A stretch of 64,000 nt of DNA from Sodalis sp. CWE (GTDB lineage: Bacteria > Pseudomonadota > Gammaproteobacteria > Enterobacterales > Enterobacteriaceae), in the NCBI RefSeq assembly GCF_019646055.1, contig NZ_JAESFE010000001.1:354466-418465 (forward strand). Direction: 5' to 3'. The position numbers and the translations under genes are program-made. Numbering within the stretch: the stretch's first letter is position 1; every line of letters begins with the position of its first letter. A model generated the notes under the pieces. It was not told the origin of the DNA, searched no databases, and saw only the letters and a program-made list of their open reading frames with translations. Positions 50,676 through 61,176 of the stretch are shown piece by piece.

Positions 50676-53354
50676 TTATTCAAATTTCATACGGAATCTC
50701 GTGATTAAAAATTTTTCTGTACTTTTCAATGCAAGTTGAAAGTCGCATGCACTTTTACTTCCTGCTTGGGCGAGCTCAGGTTTCCCTTTTCCATCACTGA
50801 TTTTGCCACTTACTTTTAACATAAGATTATTAATAATGTCGTATGCTTTAACTTGATCTACTAAGTCTTTAGTGATACTGACTATAAAGTTAACTTTTTT
50901 TCCTTCTGATGCAGCAAGGACAATAATGGATCTTCCTAATTGATTTTTCAGATTATCCACTATAGTACGTAATACTTGCGGTGCAAGATATTCTAATTGA
51001 CTCACTAAAAGTTTAGTTCCATTAAAATCGTGAATTCTACTACTTTCAAGTAGAAAGTTTGATTGTTGCATTGCCTGTTGATTTCTTAATTTTTGAAGTT
51101 CTTTTTTCATTTTTTTAGAGTTTTCATATACGGTTTGTACTCTATTTAACAATGTTTGAGTATTACACTTAAGTAATTTAGCTACATTTTGTATCAGACT
51201 ATCTTTATAATGTATTTGTTTTAAAGCTTCTGCTCCACAGACTGCTTCGATTCGACGAATCCCAGTTGCAATACCAAACTCAGATATGATTTGAAATATA
51301 CCAATTTCACCAGTGTGAGTAGCATGAGTTCCACAACATAGTTCAGTAGAAAAATCGCCTATTTTCAATAATCTAAATTTTTGAGCACTGTTTTCTGTTT
51401 TTATTTTTTTTGTAATTCCTTTTTCTTTGGCCTCTTTTAACGTTATAACATCAGTCTCAATAAGTAAGTTTCGACGAATTTGCTCGTTCACTATTTCTTC
51501 TATACTATAAATTTGCTCTGGCTTCATAGGCTCATGGTAGGAAAAATCGAAGCGGAGATGTTTATTATCTATCAATGATCCTTTTTGTTTAACAAAATGT
51601 GGTTTTAGCACTTGACGTAACGCTGCATGCAATAAGTGAGTAGCAGAATGATTAAGACAAATATGTGTACGATATATTTTGTCTACTTGAGTAGCAACTT
51701 GTTCTCCTAATTCCAGTTTACCGTATTTAAGTGTTCCATGATGAAACACAATATCACCATATTTCCGTGTGTCTATGACTTCGAAGATTCCTGAGTTTGC
51801 TTTTAAAATTCCTTGATCTCCTACCTGTCCTCCAGATTCTCCATAAAATGATGTTTCATCTAATACAACCATTGCCTTTGTTCCATGAAAAAGAGTATTG
51901 ACTGATTGATCATTATAAAATAATGAGATCACTTTTCCTTTATGTTGAAGATTTTCATAACCAAAAAAACGAGTACGATGATCATAATGTGTACGTAACA
52001 CACTGTTGTTACGTGTAGCAATAAGGCTATCTTTTCTAATTAGTCTATTATTTTGTCGTTTTGCTTCTAAAATAGTTCTTAGACCAGCTTCATCAAGACG
52101 TAAGTTATGCTCTCGACAAATATCGTTGGTTAAATCTATTGGAAAACCGTAAGTGTCATAAAGACGAAAAACGGTATCTGCATCAAGAACGTCCCCGTCT
52201 AATTTAGCTAATTCTTCATTTAGCAATATTAATCCACGTTCCAAAGTGCGAGAAAACTGCTCTTCTTCAAGACGTAATACTTGCTCTATAAATTTTTGTT
52301 GACATTGTAGCTGGTTAGCAGATTTGTCCATTGTGTCGATAAGTAACGGGACTAACTTGTAGAAAAAAATTTCGTTAATGCCTAGTGTTCTTCCATGACG
52401 AAGCGCACGTCGAATAATTCGACGTAAAACATACCCTCTTCCTTCTTTGGAGGGCGTGATTCCATCACTAATTAAGAAAGAACATGACCTGATATGATCA
52501 GCAATAACTCGTAATGACTTACTATTTAGATTATTAGTTCCTATCATCTTAGCTATATTTACAATTAGCTTTTTAAATAAGTCAATCTCATAACTTGAGT
52601 TAACGTTTTGTAATATAGCTGCAATGCGCTCCAGTCCCATTCCTGTATCTACAGCAGGTCTGGGTAGAGATAACAATGTGCCATCGTTTTGACGATCAAA
52701 TTGCATAAAAACTAAATTCCAAATTTCAATGCACTGATTTCTATCTTTTTTTGTAATTGAACTTAAACTATCTAATCCTTGTTCTCCATAAATGTAGAAT
52801 ATTTCTGAACAAGGCCCGCATGGACCAGTTTCGCCCATTTGCCAAAAATTATCTGAAGTGCAAGCATTATCCTTATTATTTCCGACACGTATAATACGTT
52901 CAGGTGAAACTCCTATTTTCTTAGCCCAAATAGTATAGGTTTCATCATCAGTGTTATGCACTGTTACAAAAAGTTTTTCCTGAGATAAATTGAACCATTG
53001 TGCTCCAGTTAATAGCTCCCAAGCAAAACGAATAGCATCGTATTTAAAATAATCGCCAAAGCTAAAATTTCCTAACATTTCAAAAAATGTATGATGAAAT
53101 GGTGTATATCCAATATTCTCTAAATCGTTATGCTTTCCACCGGCCCTTACACAGCGCTGTGAGGTAACTATTCTCTGATATGGAGCCTTTTCCATACCAA
53201 GAAACATTTTTTTAAATTGGTTCATACCAGCGTTAGTAAAAAGCAAGGTTGGATCATTATTAGGGACAAGCGAACTGCTTGGCAGCATTTGATGTCCTTT
53301 ACTACAAAAAAAGTCAAAGAACATTTGACGGATTGCAATAGTACTGTTATTCAT
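50676..53354 (-). CDS. alaS: Alanine--tRNA ligase
   Basis: The protein (892 aa; E. coli 876) is a class II synthetase. Order: catalytic domain with FFCSKGHQMLPSSSLVP and FTNAGMNQFKKMFLG, GPCGPCSEIFY, GLERIAAILQ; tRNA-recognition helices; editing domain with HSATHLLHAALR and the zinc motif CCGTHATHTGEIG; C-terminal oligomerisation domain with coiled coil and DGKGKPELAQAG-like end. alaS follows recA in E. coli; recX between them is lost. Confidence 0.98.
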   Translation of the reverse strand: MNNSTIAIRQMFFDFFCSKGHQMLPSSSLVPNNDPTLLFTNAGMNQFKKMFLGMEKAPYQRIVTSQRCVRAGGKHNDLENIGYTPFHHTFFEMLGNFSFGDYFKYDAIRFAWELLTGAQWFNLSQEKLFVTVHNTDDETYTIWAKKIGVSPERIIRVGNNKDNACTSDNFWQMGETGPCGPCSEIFYIYGEQGLDSLSSITKKDRNQCIEIWNLVFMQFDRQNDGTLLSLPRPAVDTGMGLERIAAILQNVNSSYEIDLFKKLIVNIAKMIGTNNLNSKSLRVIADHIRSCSFLISDGITPSKEGRGYVLRRIIRRALRHGRTLGINEIFFYKLVPLLIDTMDKSANQLQCQQKFIEQVLRLEEEQFSRTLERGLILLNEELAKLDGDVLDADTVFRLYDTYGFPIDLTNDICREHNLRLDEAGLRTILEAKRQNNRLIRKDSLIATRNNSVLRTHYDHRTRFFGYENLQHKGKVISLFYNDQSVNTLFHGTKAMVVLDETSFYGESGGQVGDQGILKANSGIFEVIDTRKYGDIVFHHGTLKYGKLELGEQVATQVDKIYRTHICLNHSATHLLHAALRQVLKPHFVKQKGSLIDNKHLRFDFSYHEPMKPEQIYSIEEIVNEQIRRNLLIETDVITLKEAKEKGITKKIKTENSAQKFRLLKIGDFSTELCCGTHATHTGEIGIFQIISEFGIATGIRRIEAVCGAEALKQIHYKDSLIQNVAKLLKCNTQTLLNRVQTVYENSKKMKKELQKLRNQQAMQQSNFLLESSRIHDFNGTKLLVSQLEYLAPQVLRTIVDNLKNQLGRSIIVLAASEGKKVNFIVSITKDLVDQVKAYDIINNLMLKVSGKISDGKGKPELAQAGSKSACDFQLALKSTEKFLITRFRMKFE

Positions 53355-53774
53355 ACTTTACTTAAAATTATGCGATAATCACAAATTCTTAGGGGACACT
53401 AAGTACTAGTAATATTTTCAGAATTATAAAATTTACAATTAGGTTTTTATTTTAAATAAGTATTTCTACAAATAGAGCTCTATTATAGGCACAAGCTGTT
53501 TTTTCACTACAGAAAAATCCTTAGAAGAAAACACTATAAAAAACTGAATACTTGATTAGATCAAAATACAAAATTACCATACCATGATTTCTTAATAAGA
53601 AGTTTGAAAAACGTAATTAAAGAATCTTACTTAACTTAGTAAGTAAAGAAAAAACAGAAAAGTATGTTCTTTTAGTTAATCAAATTTTTCTTTGTTTTAA
53701 AGATTTAAAGCCATCTTCCAATATGGAGAGTTATTTCTTTATTAAAAAAAGAACCATGCTAATTGCTATTCATC
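53355..53774. other. Spacer between recA and alaS
   Basis: This is the position of recX; no RecX similarity readable. Hairpins lie at 53589-53601 (TTCTT/AAGAA) and near 53629-53646 (CTTACT/AGTAAG). Confidence 0.55.
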
Positions 53775-54842
53775 TCACTCATCAACTTTTTCATTTTCAT
53801 CTTCATTACCTTCATGGTAAGCCTTTAGTTGATTGATGTCTGTAGAATTCTTGTGCAATAGCATATTACGTAATTTTTTTTCTAACTCATCAAATATACT
53901 AGGATGGTTTTGCAAAAAGTTGCAAACACTGATTTTTCCTTGACCGATTTTTTCTCCAGCATAACTATACCAAGAACCTGCTTTTTCAATTAGATTATGT
54001 TTAACACCTAAATCAATTAGCTCACCAAATATATTAATGCCTTTTCCATAAATAATTTGAAATTCAGCTTGTTTGAACGGGGCAGAAACTTTATTCTTTA
54101 CAACTTTGACGCGTGTTTCATTACCTATTACTGTATCTCCTTTTTTTACCGAACCAACACGACGAATATCTAAACGAACCGAGGCATAAAATTTAAGCGC
54201 ATTTCCACCTGTAGTGGTTTCCGAATTACCAAACATAACACCAATTTTCATGCGAATTTGATTAATAAAAATCAATAATGTGTTAGCAGCCTTTAAGTTA
54301 CTTGCCAGTTTTCGCATTGCCTGACTCATCATACGTGCAGCTAAACCTATATGAGTATCACCGATCTCACCTTCAATTTCTGCTTTTGGTGCTAACGCTG
54401 CTACAGAATCAACAATAATAACATCTACTAAACCGGAACGAACCAAAGCGTCACAAATTTCCAACGCTTGTTCACCAGTGTCTGGCTGAGAGCATAACAA
54501 ATTTTCAATATCAACTCCTAATTTCTTTGCGTAAACAGGATCTAAAGCATGTTCAGCATCGATGAAAGCACATGTTTTTCCTTTTTGCTGTGCTACGGCA
54601 ATAACCTGTAAAGTCAGAGTTGTTTTTCCAGATGATTCAGGACCATAAATTTCGACAATACGACCCATTGGTAAACCGCCAGTACCTAAAGCAATATCCA
54701 AAGAAAGAGAACCTGTAGAAATTATCTCAATATCCATAGAGCGATTTTCGCCCAATCGCATTATTGAGCCTTTACCAAATTGATTTTCAATTTGGGCTAG
54801 CACTGTTGTTAACGTTTTTTGCTTATTCTCATCAACAACCAT
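53775..54842 (-). CDS. recA: Recombinase RecA
   Basis: The protein (355 aa; E. coli 353) carries out homologous recombination on single-stranded DNA. Walker [10 protein letters not shown] (67-75), Walker [11 protein letters not shown], the L1/L2 regions ([38 protein letters not shown]) and the acidic tail ([11 protein letters not shown]) are intact. AGGAG precedes the ATG. I find no LexA box (CTGT-N8-ACAG) in the 200 bp upstream, so SOS control seems lost. Confidence 0.98.
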   Translation of the reverse strand: MVVDENKQKTLTTVLAQIENQFGKGSIMRLGENRSMDIEIISTGSLSLDIALGTGGLPMGRIVEIYGPESSGKTTLTLQVIAVAQQKGKTCAFIDAEHALDPVYAKKLGVDIENLLCSQPDTGEQALEICDALVRSGLVDVIIVDSVAALAPKAEIEGEIGDTHIGLAARMMSQAMRKLASNLKAANTLLIFINQIRMKIGVMFGNSETTTGGNALKFYASVRLDIRRVGSVKKGDTVIGNETRVKVVKNKVSAPFKQAEFQIIYGKGINIFGELIDLGVKHNLIEKAGSWYSYAGEKIGQGKISVCNFLQNHPSIFDELEKKLRNMLLHKNSTDINQLKAYHEGNEDENEKVDE

Positions 54843-55872
54843 TTTAGCTCCTAGAGAGCCATCCTCTCCTTTTTTATAAATTTATAATTTAGCGCACGAA
54901 TCAAGCCTAAAAGGTATTTTTTTATATTAAAAACATGCGACAAACAAATTATTTTTATAATCTTAATAACATGCAGAATGCATATATGTTTACTTTATCT
55001 GGCTGGATATATTATTAGTTAATTAAATCTATATCAACAACTGTACTAAATATAGATTGCGAGCTCTTTTTTTTAACTTAAACAATACCAATTAAAAAAT
55101 TCCTTAAAGGCTTATCAATTGTTTTTGTTAGTTAACATTAAATTACTAATCTAAGATTAGAACATTTTTAGTGCTATAGATATTCTTGCTATGAGCAGTA
55201 TATAAAAATTATCATGTCCTTTTAAAGGAAGAAATTATAACATAATAAATTATAATCTTATGCAAATTAATCGTACGATGTATTTAGAACGAAAAAGAAC
55301 TAATAAATTATATGTAAAATTATTAAAACTTTAATTTAAATCTATTCTAAATCTAATTTTTAATTTTGATCTTCTTAAGAAGAAGATTATGAAACATGGA
55401 ATTTATCACAAGGAGTTTTTGAATGTTGTTTAATAAATATATTTAACTAATAATATTAAAGTAGATATCATGAAATGTAAGCCCTATGCTTTTACCAAAG
55501 CATAGGCAAGTTTAGTTCATTTCACGAATATAAAAGCATTTAATTTAAATAAATTTAACTAATAACTTTACTAACTTTAATGATTGGCTTTTTCTGGAAA
55601 TCACTGTAATTTTGTAATTTTCTATAAAAACTCTTCTTTTAAGAAAGACTATTAAGTATTTTGCGTAAAGTGAAACATCTAATATACAAAATCACTGTCC
55701 GAATTTTTCTTGTTCTTAAAAAACTTAATATAAATCTACTTGATAATTTTATTTACCTATTCAAGCATATAAAAATTCTTAATTCTCTTCTTATTATGTG
55801 CAGTAAAAAATGGCTTATATTAAAGAATAATATTTTTTTTGATATAATGAAGAAAGTGCGTTGCAGGCAATA
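54843..55872. other. 1-kb spacer between nlpD and recA
   Basis: rpoS, which follows nlpD in E. coli, is missing. A 76-codon plus-strand open run at 55661-55891 is rejected as chance. A two-tier hairpin at 55471-55524 is listed separately. Smaller hairpins: 55217-55229 (TCCTTT/AAAGGA) and 55369-55387 (ATCTTCTT/AAGAAGAT). Confidence 0.6.
55471..55524. repeat. Two-tier inverted repeat between nlpD and recA
   Basis: The inner arms CCTATGCTTT (55483-55492) and AAAGCATAGG (55497-55506) enclose TACC. Outer arms TGAAATG (55471-55477) and CATTTCA (55518-55524) also pair. It is GC-richer than its surroundings. No T run follows on either strand. It could be the end of a lost transcript or a small structured RNA. 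Confidence 0.75.
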
Positions 55873-56904
55873 TTATTTGTTCTTTTTTTGAAAAAAACAA
55901 AGAGGATTTATTGACTTTCCTTTATGTCGAATTTCAAAATGCAATTTGATTATATTGGTTCCAGTATCTCCCATAGTAGCAATTTTTTGCCCGTTTTTTA
56001 CTTCTTCTTGTTCTCTAACTAAGATTCTATCATTGTGAGCATAAGCACTTAAGTAATCGTTTTTATGTTTAATGATTATCAAATTACCATATCCGCGTAA
56101 AGCATTACCAACATAAACTACTTTACCACTGGCGGCTGCTAAAATAGGTTGACCTTTTTTGCCAGAAATATCAATGCCTTTATTACCACCTTCCAATGAA
56201 GAAAAGCTCCCAATAATTTTTCCGTATGCTGGCCAACTCCAATTAAATGTTGGTAAATTGCTACTATGCATTTTAATATTTTTTTCTTTATCAAATATTG
56301 ACCTCGACTTAATTGAAACTTCCCTGGAAGGAGAAGCAGAAAAAATATTTTCATTTGACGGTAAAGATATTTTCTTAGCATCTTTCCTATTAATACATTC
56401 GTAATTTTGATCAGAATTAATACTGTCTACATTTTTTAATGTTGGAGTAATGCCAGAATTAGTTGCGAATCCAGTATTTTTTTGGATTTTACTAGTAATT
56501 AATGTGGTCTTAGGTAATGGTAGTTTATTATTGGTAATTAACTGTGTTGTTTTCTTTTTATAAAGATATATAGTTTGCCCAACATATATATTGTATGGTT
56601 TTGGGATATTGTTCTTTTTTGCTAAAAAGTGATAGTTAGTTCCAGTAATCCAAGCAATATAAAACAATGTGTCGCCCTTTTTTACTTGGTATTTCGTATC
56701 AAAACATGGAACCTGTCGATGTTGATCGTAACGCTTAGAAAATTCTTTCTGAAAATGATTAGTTTGCTTTTTCTTACATTTCATTGATTTAGCAATTGGA
56801 GCATTAAACTCATTGCTTCCACATCCTACTAACGTACAGAATGCTATGACAAACATAAAAATTATGACGTAATAGCAGCACCTCTTATTCCTTTGCTTTT
56901 CCAA
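55873..56904 (-). CDS. nlpD: Murein hydrolase activator lipoprotein NlpD
   Basis: The protein (343 aa; E. coli 379) is an outer-membrane lipoprotein that activates the amidase AmiC during septum splitting. The signal sequence ends CTLVGC with lipidated C28; one LysM domain covers about 68-113 (YQVKKGDTLFYIAWITG); the C-terminal LytM/M23 domain (about 225-340) contains GNKGIDISGKKGQPI, ALRGYGNLIIIKH, YLSAYAHND and LHFEIRHKGKSINP. Like E. coli NlpD it lacks the zinc ligands of active M23 peptidases. The linker is shorter than in E. coli and not repetitive. rpoS downstream and pcm/surE/truD upstream are lost. Confidence 0.95.
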   Translation of the reverse strand: MEKQRNKRCCYYVIIFMFVIAFCTLVGCGSNEFNAPIAKSMKCKKKQTNHFQKEFSKRYDQHRQVPCFDTKYQVKKGDTLFYIAWITGTNYHFLAKKNNIPKPYNIYVGQTIYLYKKKTTQLITNNKLPLPKTTLITSKIQKNTGFATNSGITPTLKNVDSINSDQNYECINRKDAKKISLPSNENIFSASPSREVSIKSRSIFDKEKNIKMHSSNLPTFNWSWPAYGKIIGSFSSLEGGNKGIDISGKKGQPILAAASGKVVYVGNALRGYGNLIIIKHKNDYLSAYAHNDRILVREQEEVKNGQKIATMGDTGTNIIKLHFEIRHKGKSINPLCFFQKKNK

Positions 56905-57652
56905 ATTTAACCCTTCCCTACAGTGCTATTATCTTATTCATAACCTCAATAAGCTGATTATTTTTGGACTTAAACTACTAAATAAGTTTATATAAGTGTC
57001 TTTTATCAAAAAGTAATCTCGAATGATTCAAAATTATCTATTATATTTTATATTTATTTTTTAACTAAAATTAAATATTAAACTCTTTGGCAGAAATATT
57101 AATACCTTAACTAATTTAGTTACATAAGAGATCCCTTCAGGGATCCTCTCTATACAACAATAATAATTTAAATGAGTAAAATAATTATTAATATTTTTAT
57201 TGAAAATTTAAAATAAATAAACTTAATTATTAAATAATAAAGAACTTTTTTTTCGAAAAAACTTCTGACACTGAATTATCAGTACTGCAATTTAAATTAA
57301 TTAAAAATTATTCTTATCTCTTTTTAAGAATTTTCTTAAAAGGCAAGTTATTATAAACTTATCTGCGACTACAATTTTTTTTCACTGATATTCTTAATAG
57401 ATATCACCTAATGTAACTATAAAAAATTATAAAAAAATCTATGAAACTCGCTATAAACAAGCCAACTCTTAGAGCATATTAAAATATTTCATGCTTTGTG
57501 CATATTTTGCATATACACTAATCACATTAATCAATATAAATTATGATTATTTAATTTTTAGTAAAAATTTGCTCAAATAAATTACTATTTTGTTCATTTA
57601 TAAAATAACGTTTGAAGCGGATGTTTTTTTAATTACCACTGCATGCAGTTTT
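56905..57652. other. Spacer between ispF and nlpD
   Basis: The E. coli genes truD, surE and pcm are missing here. A GC-rich hairpin at 57128-57149 (GATCCC-TTCA-GGGATC core, flanks GA/TC) and an A/T hairpin at 57322-57341 (9-bp arms TTTTAAGAA/TTCTTAAAA) are present; the first resembles a terminator stem but lacks a T run. Confidence 0.55.
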
Positions 57653-58120
57653 TTAAAAAATTAGTACCACTGCTTCACAAGCAATAGCTTCATTTCGTCC
57701 AATAAAACCTAGTTGCTCAGTAGTAGTTGCTTTGATGTTAATACTATCAATATGAGAGTTAAGATCTTCCGAAATATTTGTACGCATATTCGAAATGTAA
57801 CTTGTTATAATTGGCAATTGAGCTATCAGCGTAACATCTAAATTACCCAAACAATGATAATTCTTGATCCGATTTTGCCAAACTTCACGTAATAATATTC
57901 GACTTTCTATTCCAATCAAAGTTGGATCGGAGTCTGGAAATAGCTTACCAATATCACCAAGAGCTGATGCTCCTAACAAGGCGTCAATAATAGCGTGTAA
58001 CATGACATCTCCATCGGAGTGTGCTAATAATCCTTGTGAATAAGGAATGCAAACTCCACCAATAATAAGCGGTTTGATTCCGCCAAACTTGTGTATATCA
58101 AACCCATGCCCAATACGCAT
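57653..58120 (-). CDS. ispF: 2-C-methyl-D-erythritol 2,4-cyclodiphosphate synthase
   Basis: The protein (155 aa; E. coli 159) catalyses the fifth step of the MEP isoprenoid pathway. Zinc ligands D8 and H10 (GHGFDIHKF) and H42 ([11 protein letters not shown]) are visible, as are [12 protein letters not shown] and [13 protein letters not shown]. It lies 18 bp after ispD, the usual pair. Confidence 0.97.
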   Translation of the reverse strand: MRIGHGFDIHKFGGIKPLIIGGVCIPYSQGLLAHSDGDVMLHAIIDALLGASALGDIGKLFPDSDPTLIGIESRILLREVWQNRIKNYHCLGNLDVTLIAQLPIITSYISNMRTNISEDLNSHIDSINIKATTTEQLGFIGRNEAIACEAVVLIF

Positions 58121-58138
58121 TTATGTTGCTCCAACCTT

Positions 58139-58813
58139 TTAGCTAAGAAAAAAACGAGCAAGTTCTAGATCTTCTGGATAGGTTACTTTAATATTGTCTG
58201 CTCGCCCTGGAACTAATAACGGTGAGTAACCACAATACTCTAACGCTGACGCTTCATCTGTTATTGTTATGTTTTTAGATATAACCTTCTCGAGACAAAT
58301 CACTAGTAAATTACGTGAAAATAATTGAGGTGTTAAAGCATGCCACAAATCTTTTCGATCCACAGTGACAAAGATATTTTTAGAGCCAGCATATGCTCGT
58401 TTAATTGTGTCTCGTACTGGAACCGCTAAAACCCCACCTATGTTAGTATAAGCTACTATCTTTAGCAGGCGAAAGAGGTCATCCTGGTGTAAGCATGGAC
58501 GAGAAGCGTCATGTACTAAAACCCATGATGCTGTTTTTGTGTAACGCAAGGCAGCCATAACTGAGTGAGTTCGAACTAAACCGCCAGTAACAACACGCAC
58601 TCGTATATCATTAGAAATTGATAATCGGTAATACCAATGGTCGTTTGCATTTATTGCTACAATCACTTCATGGATATATGGATGATTGAATAGTCTTTCA
58701 ATAGCGTGTTCAAGTAGTGTTTTATTGCCGATAGTAAGGTATTGTTTTGGTATATCACTACCCATTCGACTACCTACACCAGCTGCTGGCAATACAGCAA
58801 TAACGTTAGTCAA
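58139..58813 (-). CDS. ispD: 2-C-methyl-D-erythritol 4-phosphate cytidylyltransferase
   Basis: The protein (224 aa; E. coli 236) transfers CMP to MEP. The nucleotide-binding start LPAAGVGSRMGSDIPKQY, VHDASRPC and the late motifs DEASALEYCG and NIKVTYPEDLELA are conserved. A run of ftsB-ispD-ispF is kept, with 34 bp between ftsB and ispD. Confidence 0.97.
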   Translation of the reverse strand: MTNVIAVLPAAGVGSRMGSDIPKQYLTIGNKTLLEHAIERLFNHPYIHEVIVAINANDHWYYRLSISNDIRVRVVTGGLVRTHSVMAALRYTKTASWVLVHDASRPCLHQDDLFRLLKIVAYTNIGGVLAVPVRDTIKRAYAGSKNIFVTVDRKDLWHALTPQLFSRNLLVICLEKVISKNITITDEASALEYCGYSPLLVPGRADNIKVTYPEDLELARFFLS

Positions 58814-58847
58814 GATTTACCTCCTATCGTTAGTAGAATAATTATTA

Positions 58848-59135
58848 TTAATTATTTTGCGTGATAGGAACCAAACGATAAAAAGTTTCTCCAGACTTTA
58901 TCATACCGAGCTCGTTGCGTGAGCGCTCTTCAATAAATTCTTGACCTTGATTGTTAAATTTGTTGATTTTCGAGAAAAGTTGACTATTTCGAGCTTTAAG
59001 TTGTATATTTTTACTTTTTTGTATTGCGATGTGATTTTTAATACGGATTAAATCATATAAACCGTTTTTTCCAAGCCATAGCGAATATTGTAACCAACCG
59101 AATATAATTAATAACAATACCGCTAGTTTTCCCAT
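58848..59135 (-). CDS. ftsB: Cell division protein FtsB
   Basis: The protein (95 aa; E. coli 103) is a bitopic divisome protein that forms a complex with FtsL and FtsQ. It begins [20 protein letters not shown] (membrane segment about 3-20, same KN-GLYDL follow-up as E. coli: GKNGLYDLI), then a periplasmic coiled coil (about 28-65) and the [21 protein letters not shown] end. First gene of ftsB-ispDF. Confidence 0.95.
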   Translation of the reverse strand: MGKLAVLLLIIFGWLQYSLWLGKNGLYDLIRIKNHIAIQKSKNIQLKARNSQLFSKINKFNNQGQEFIEERSRNELGMIKSGETFYRLVPITQNN

Positions 59136-59755
59136 TTTTTCCTCTCTAACTGATAGTAGAAATAATTTATTTAAAATTATTTTTTGCGTTAATTTTGATG
59201 AAGGTCACTTAACACTAAACTGTAAAATTTTTTATGAAAATTATTTCACTAATTAAGCATAAATTATACAATTTTTTTAATTAAAAAATGTACGGGAGTC
59301 TAAAAACAATTTAGAAGATGTTAGCCATTTTCAAGAAAATAATAATAAATTTTAAATAATGATGCTTATTTGCTAATTAATCGATTATATATAATATACT
59401 ATATAGTTTTCTTGTAATATGTTCCTACAAGGAAGACTTAGAGGTCAAATTTCACACTGAATGCATTTAAAAAATAAAAAACCTTTACTAAGTTTTTTAT
59501 TTTATATTTAAAAAATCTTAATAAGAATCACATGAGTTAACTGTATATCAAATAGCAATACCTAATTCTTCTTTTTTAAGAATTATCTCGTTTTAGTGAG
59601 TAATAAATATCCTTTCGCAATAAGAAAAATTTAATGACGATAAACATCTCTCTAAAATGTAAAAATTTTACAGTTCTAAGTTTAGAAAATTAATTTTAGA
59701 AAAAACATATAATTTTTTATTAATGATTTTCTTGCTAGAAATGGATAATTAAATT
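59136..59755. other. Spacer between eno and ftsB
   Basis: No gene. Hairpins lie at 59422-59434 (TTCCT/AGGAA) and 59564-59584 (AATTCTT/AAGAATT). Confidence 0.6.
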
Positions 59756-61069
59756 TTATAAAACATCCCTTTTACATCGTATTTCATTTAAGCCAAAAAA
59801 AGGTGCTTGAACAACGCTAAGCTCTTCTTCAATGCGAATTAACTGGTTGTATTTTGCTATTCGATCAGAACGACTCATAGACCCGGTTTTAATCTGTCCG
59901 GCTGCAGTTCCTACTGCTAGATCAGCGATCGTAGAATCTTCCGTTTCACCAGAACGATGGGAAATAATAGTTGAATATTTTGCATTTTTAGCAAGGTTAA
60001 TAGCCTCTAAAGTTTCAGTTAATGTACCAACTTGATTGAATTTGATAAGGATCGCATTTGCAATCTCTTTTTTAATACCCTGTTCTAATATTTTTGTATT
60101 AGTTACAAATAGATCATCTCCTACTAATTGAATTTTATTACCTAAAACCTTGGTCAGATAAGAAAAACCGCTTAGATCTAACTCGCTTAAGCCGTCTTCA
60201 ATAGATAGTATTGGATACCTCTTAGTCAAATTTTCCAGGTAATGGACAAATTCTTGTGAAGTAAATACTTTACCTTCACCCTTCATATTATAATTTCCAG
60301 TAGATTGTTCGAAAAATTCAGAAGCTGCACAATCTATAGCTATAGTTATATCTTCGCCTGGTATGTAACCAGATTTCTCAACTCCTTCCTGAATAAGGTC
60401 TAGTGCAATTGAATTTGATTTTAAATTTGGCGCATACCCGCCTTCATCGCCTACGGCGGTGCTCATACCTTTTCTTTCTAGAATTTTCGCCAAGTTATGA
60501 AATACTTCAGACCCCATTCGAATTGCTTCTTTAACATTTTTTGCGCTGATTGGTTGGATCATAAACTCCTGAATATCAATATTATTATTAGCGTGTTTAC
60601 CACCATTAATGATATTTATCATTGGTAATGGCATAGAATATTTGCCTTGCAAGCCATATAATTCTGCAATATGTACATATAAAGGTATACCTTTTGATGC
60701 AGCTGCTGCTTTAGCAACAGCTAAAGAAACGGCTAGTATAGAATTAGCGCCAAGCTTAGACTTATTTTTTGTGCCATCTAAATCGATCATAAGCCTGTCA
60801 ATTATAGATTGATCTTTTGCGTCTTTATCGTTTAAAACTTGAGCGATAGCATTGTTTATTGCAGCAACTGCTTTAGTAACACCTTTTCCTAGAAAGCGAG
60901 ATTTATTGTTATCTCGTAACTCTACTGCTTCATGCGTTCCTATTGAAGATCCAGAAGGCACTGAGGCTAGGCCAACAAAACCACCTTTAAGATGCACCTC
61001 TGCTTCTACTGTAGGATTGCCTCTAGAATCAATAATTTCTCGTCCAATAATCTTAACTAGATTAGACAT
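59756..61069 (-). CDS. eno: Enolase
   Basis: The protein (437 aa; E. coli 432) converts 2-phosphoglycerate to phosphoenolpyruvate. It begins [62 protein letters not shown], the catalytic lysine segment [21 protein letters not shown] and TGSMSRSDR are intact. In the mobile loop the usual PSGASTGSREA reads [11 protein letters not shown], replacing a threonine with isoleucine. Downstream of pyrG with 107 bp between, as in E. coli. Confidence 0.97.
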   Translation of the reverse strand: MSNLVKIIGREIIDSRGNPTVEAEVHLKGGFVGLASVPSGSSIGTHEAVELRDNNKSRFLGKGVTKAVAAINNAIAQVLNDKDAKDQSIIDRLMIDLDGTKNKSKLGANSILAVSLAVAKAAAASKGIPLYVHIAELYGLQGKYSMPLPMINIINGGKHANNNIDIQEFMIQPISAKNVKEAIRMGSEVFHNLAKILERKGMSTAVGDEGGYAPNLKSNSIALDLIQEGVEKSGYIPGEDITIAIDCAASEFFEQSTGNYNMKGEGKVFTSQEFVHYLENLTKRYPILSIEDGLSELDLSGFSYLTKVLGNKIQLVGDDLFVTNTKILEQGIKKEIANAILIKFNQVGTLTETLEAINLAKNAKYSTIISHRSGETEDSTIADLAVGTAAGQIKTGSMSRSDRIAKYNQLIRIEEELSVVQAPFFGLNEIRCKRDVL

Positions 61070-61176
61070 TTTATATTTCTCCTATGAGATATTTATTTAT
61101 AAGTAATTATCATGATTATCTTTTAAGAAGATCAACTTTTGAAGTTTATTAAATAAATCACAACCCATATCTTTTT

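Noticed and set aside
55661..55891. 76-codon plus-strand open frame next to nlpD
   Set aside because: Lys/Ile/Phe-rich translation overlapping the nlpD end; no homology and no ribosome site.
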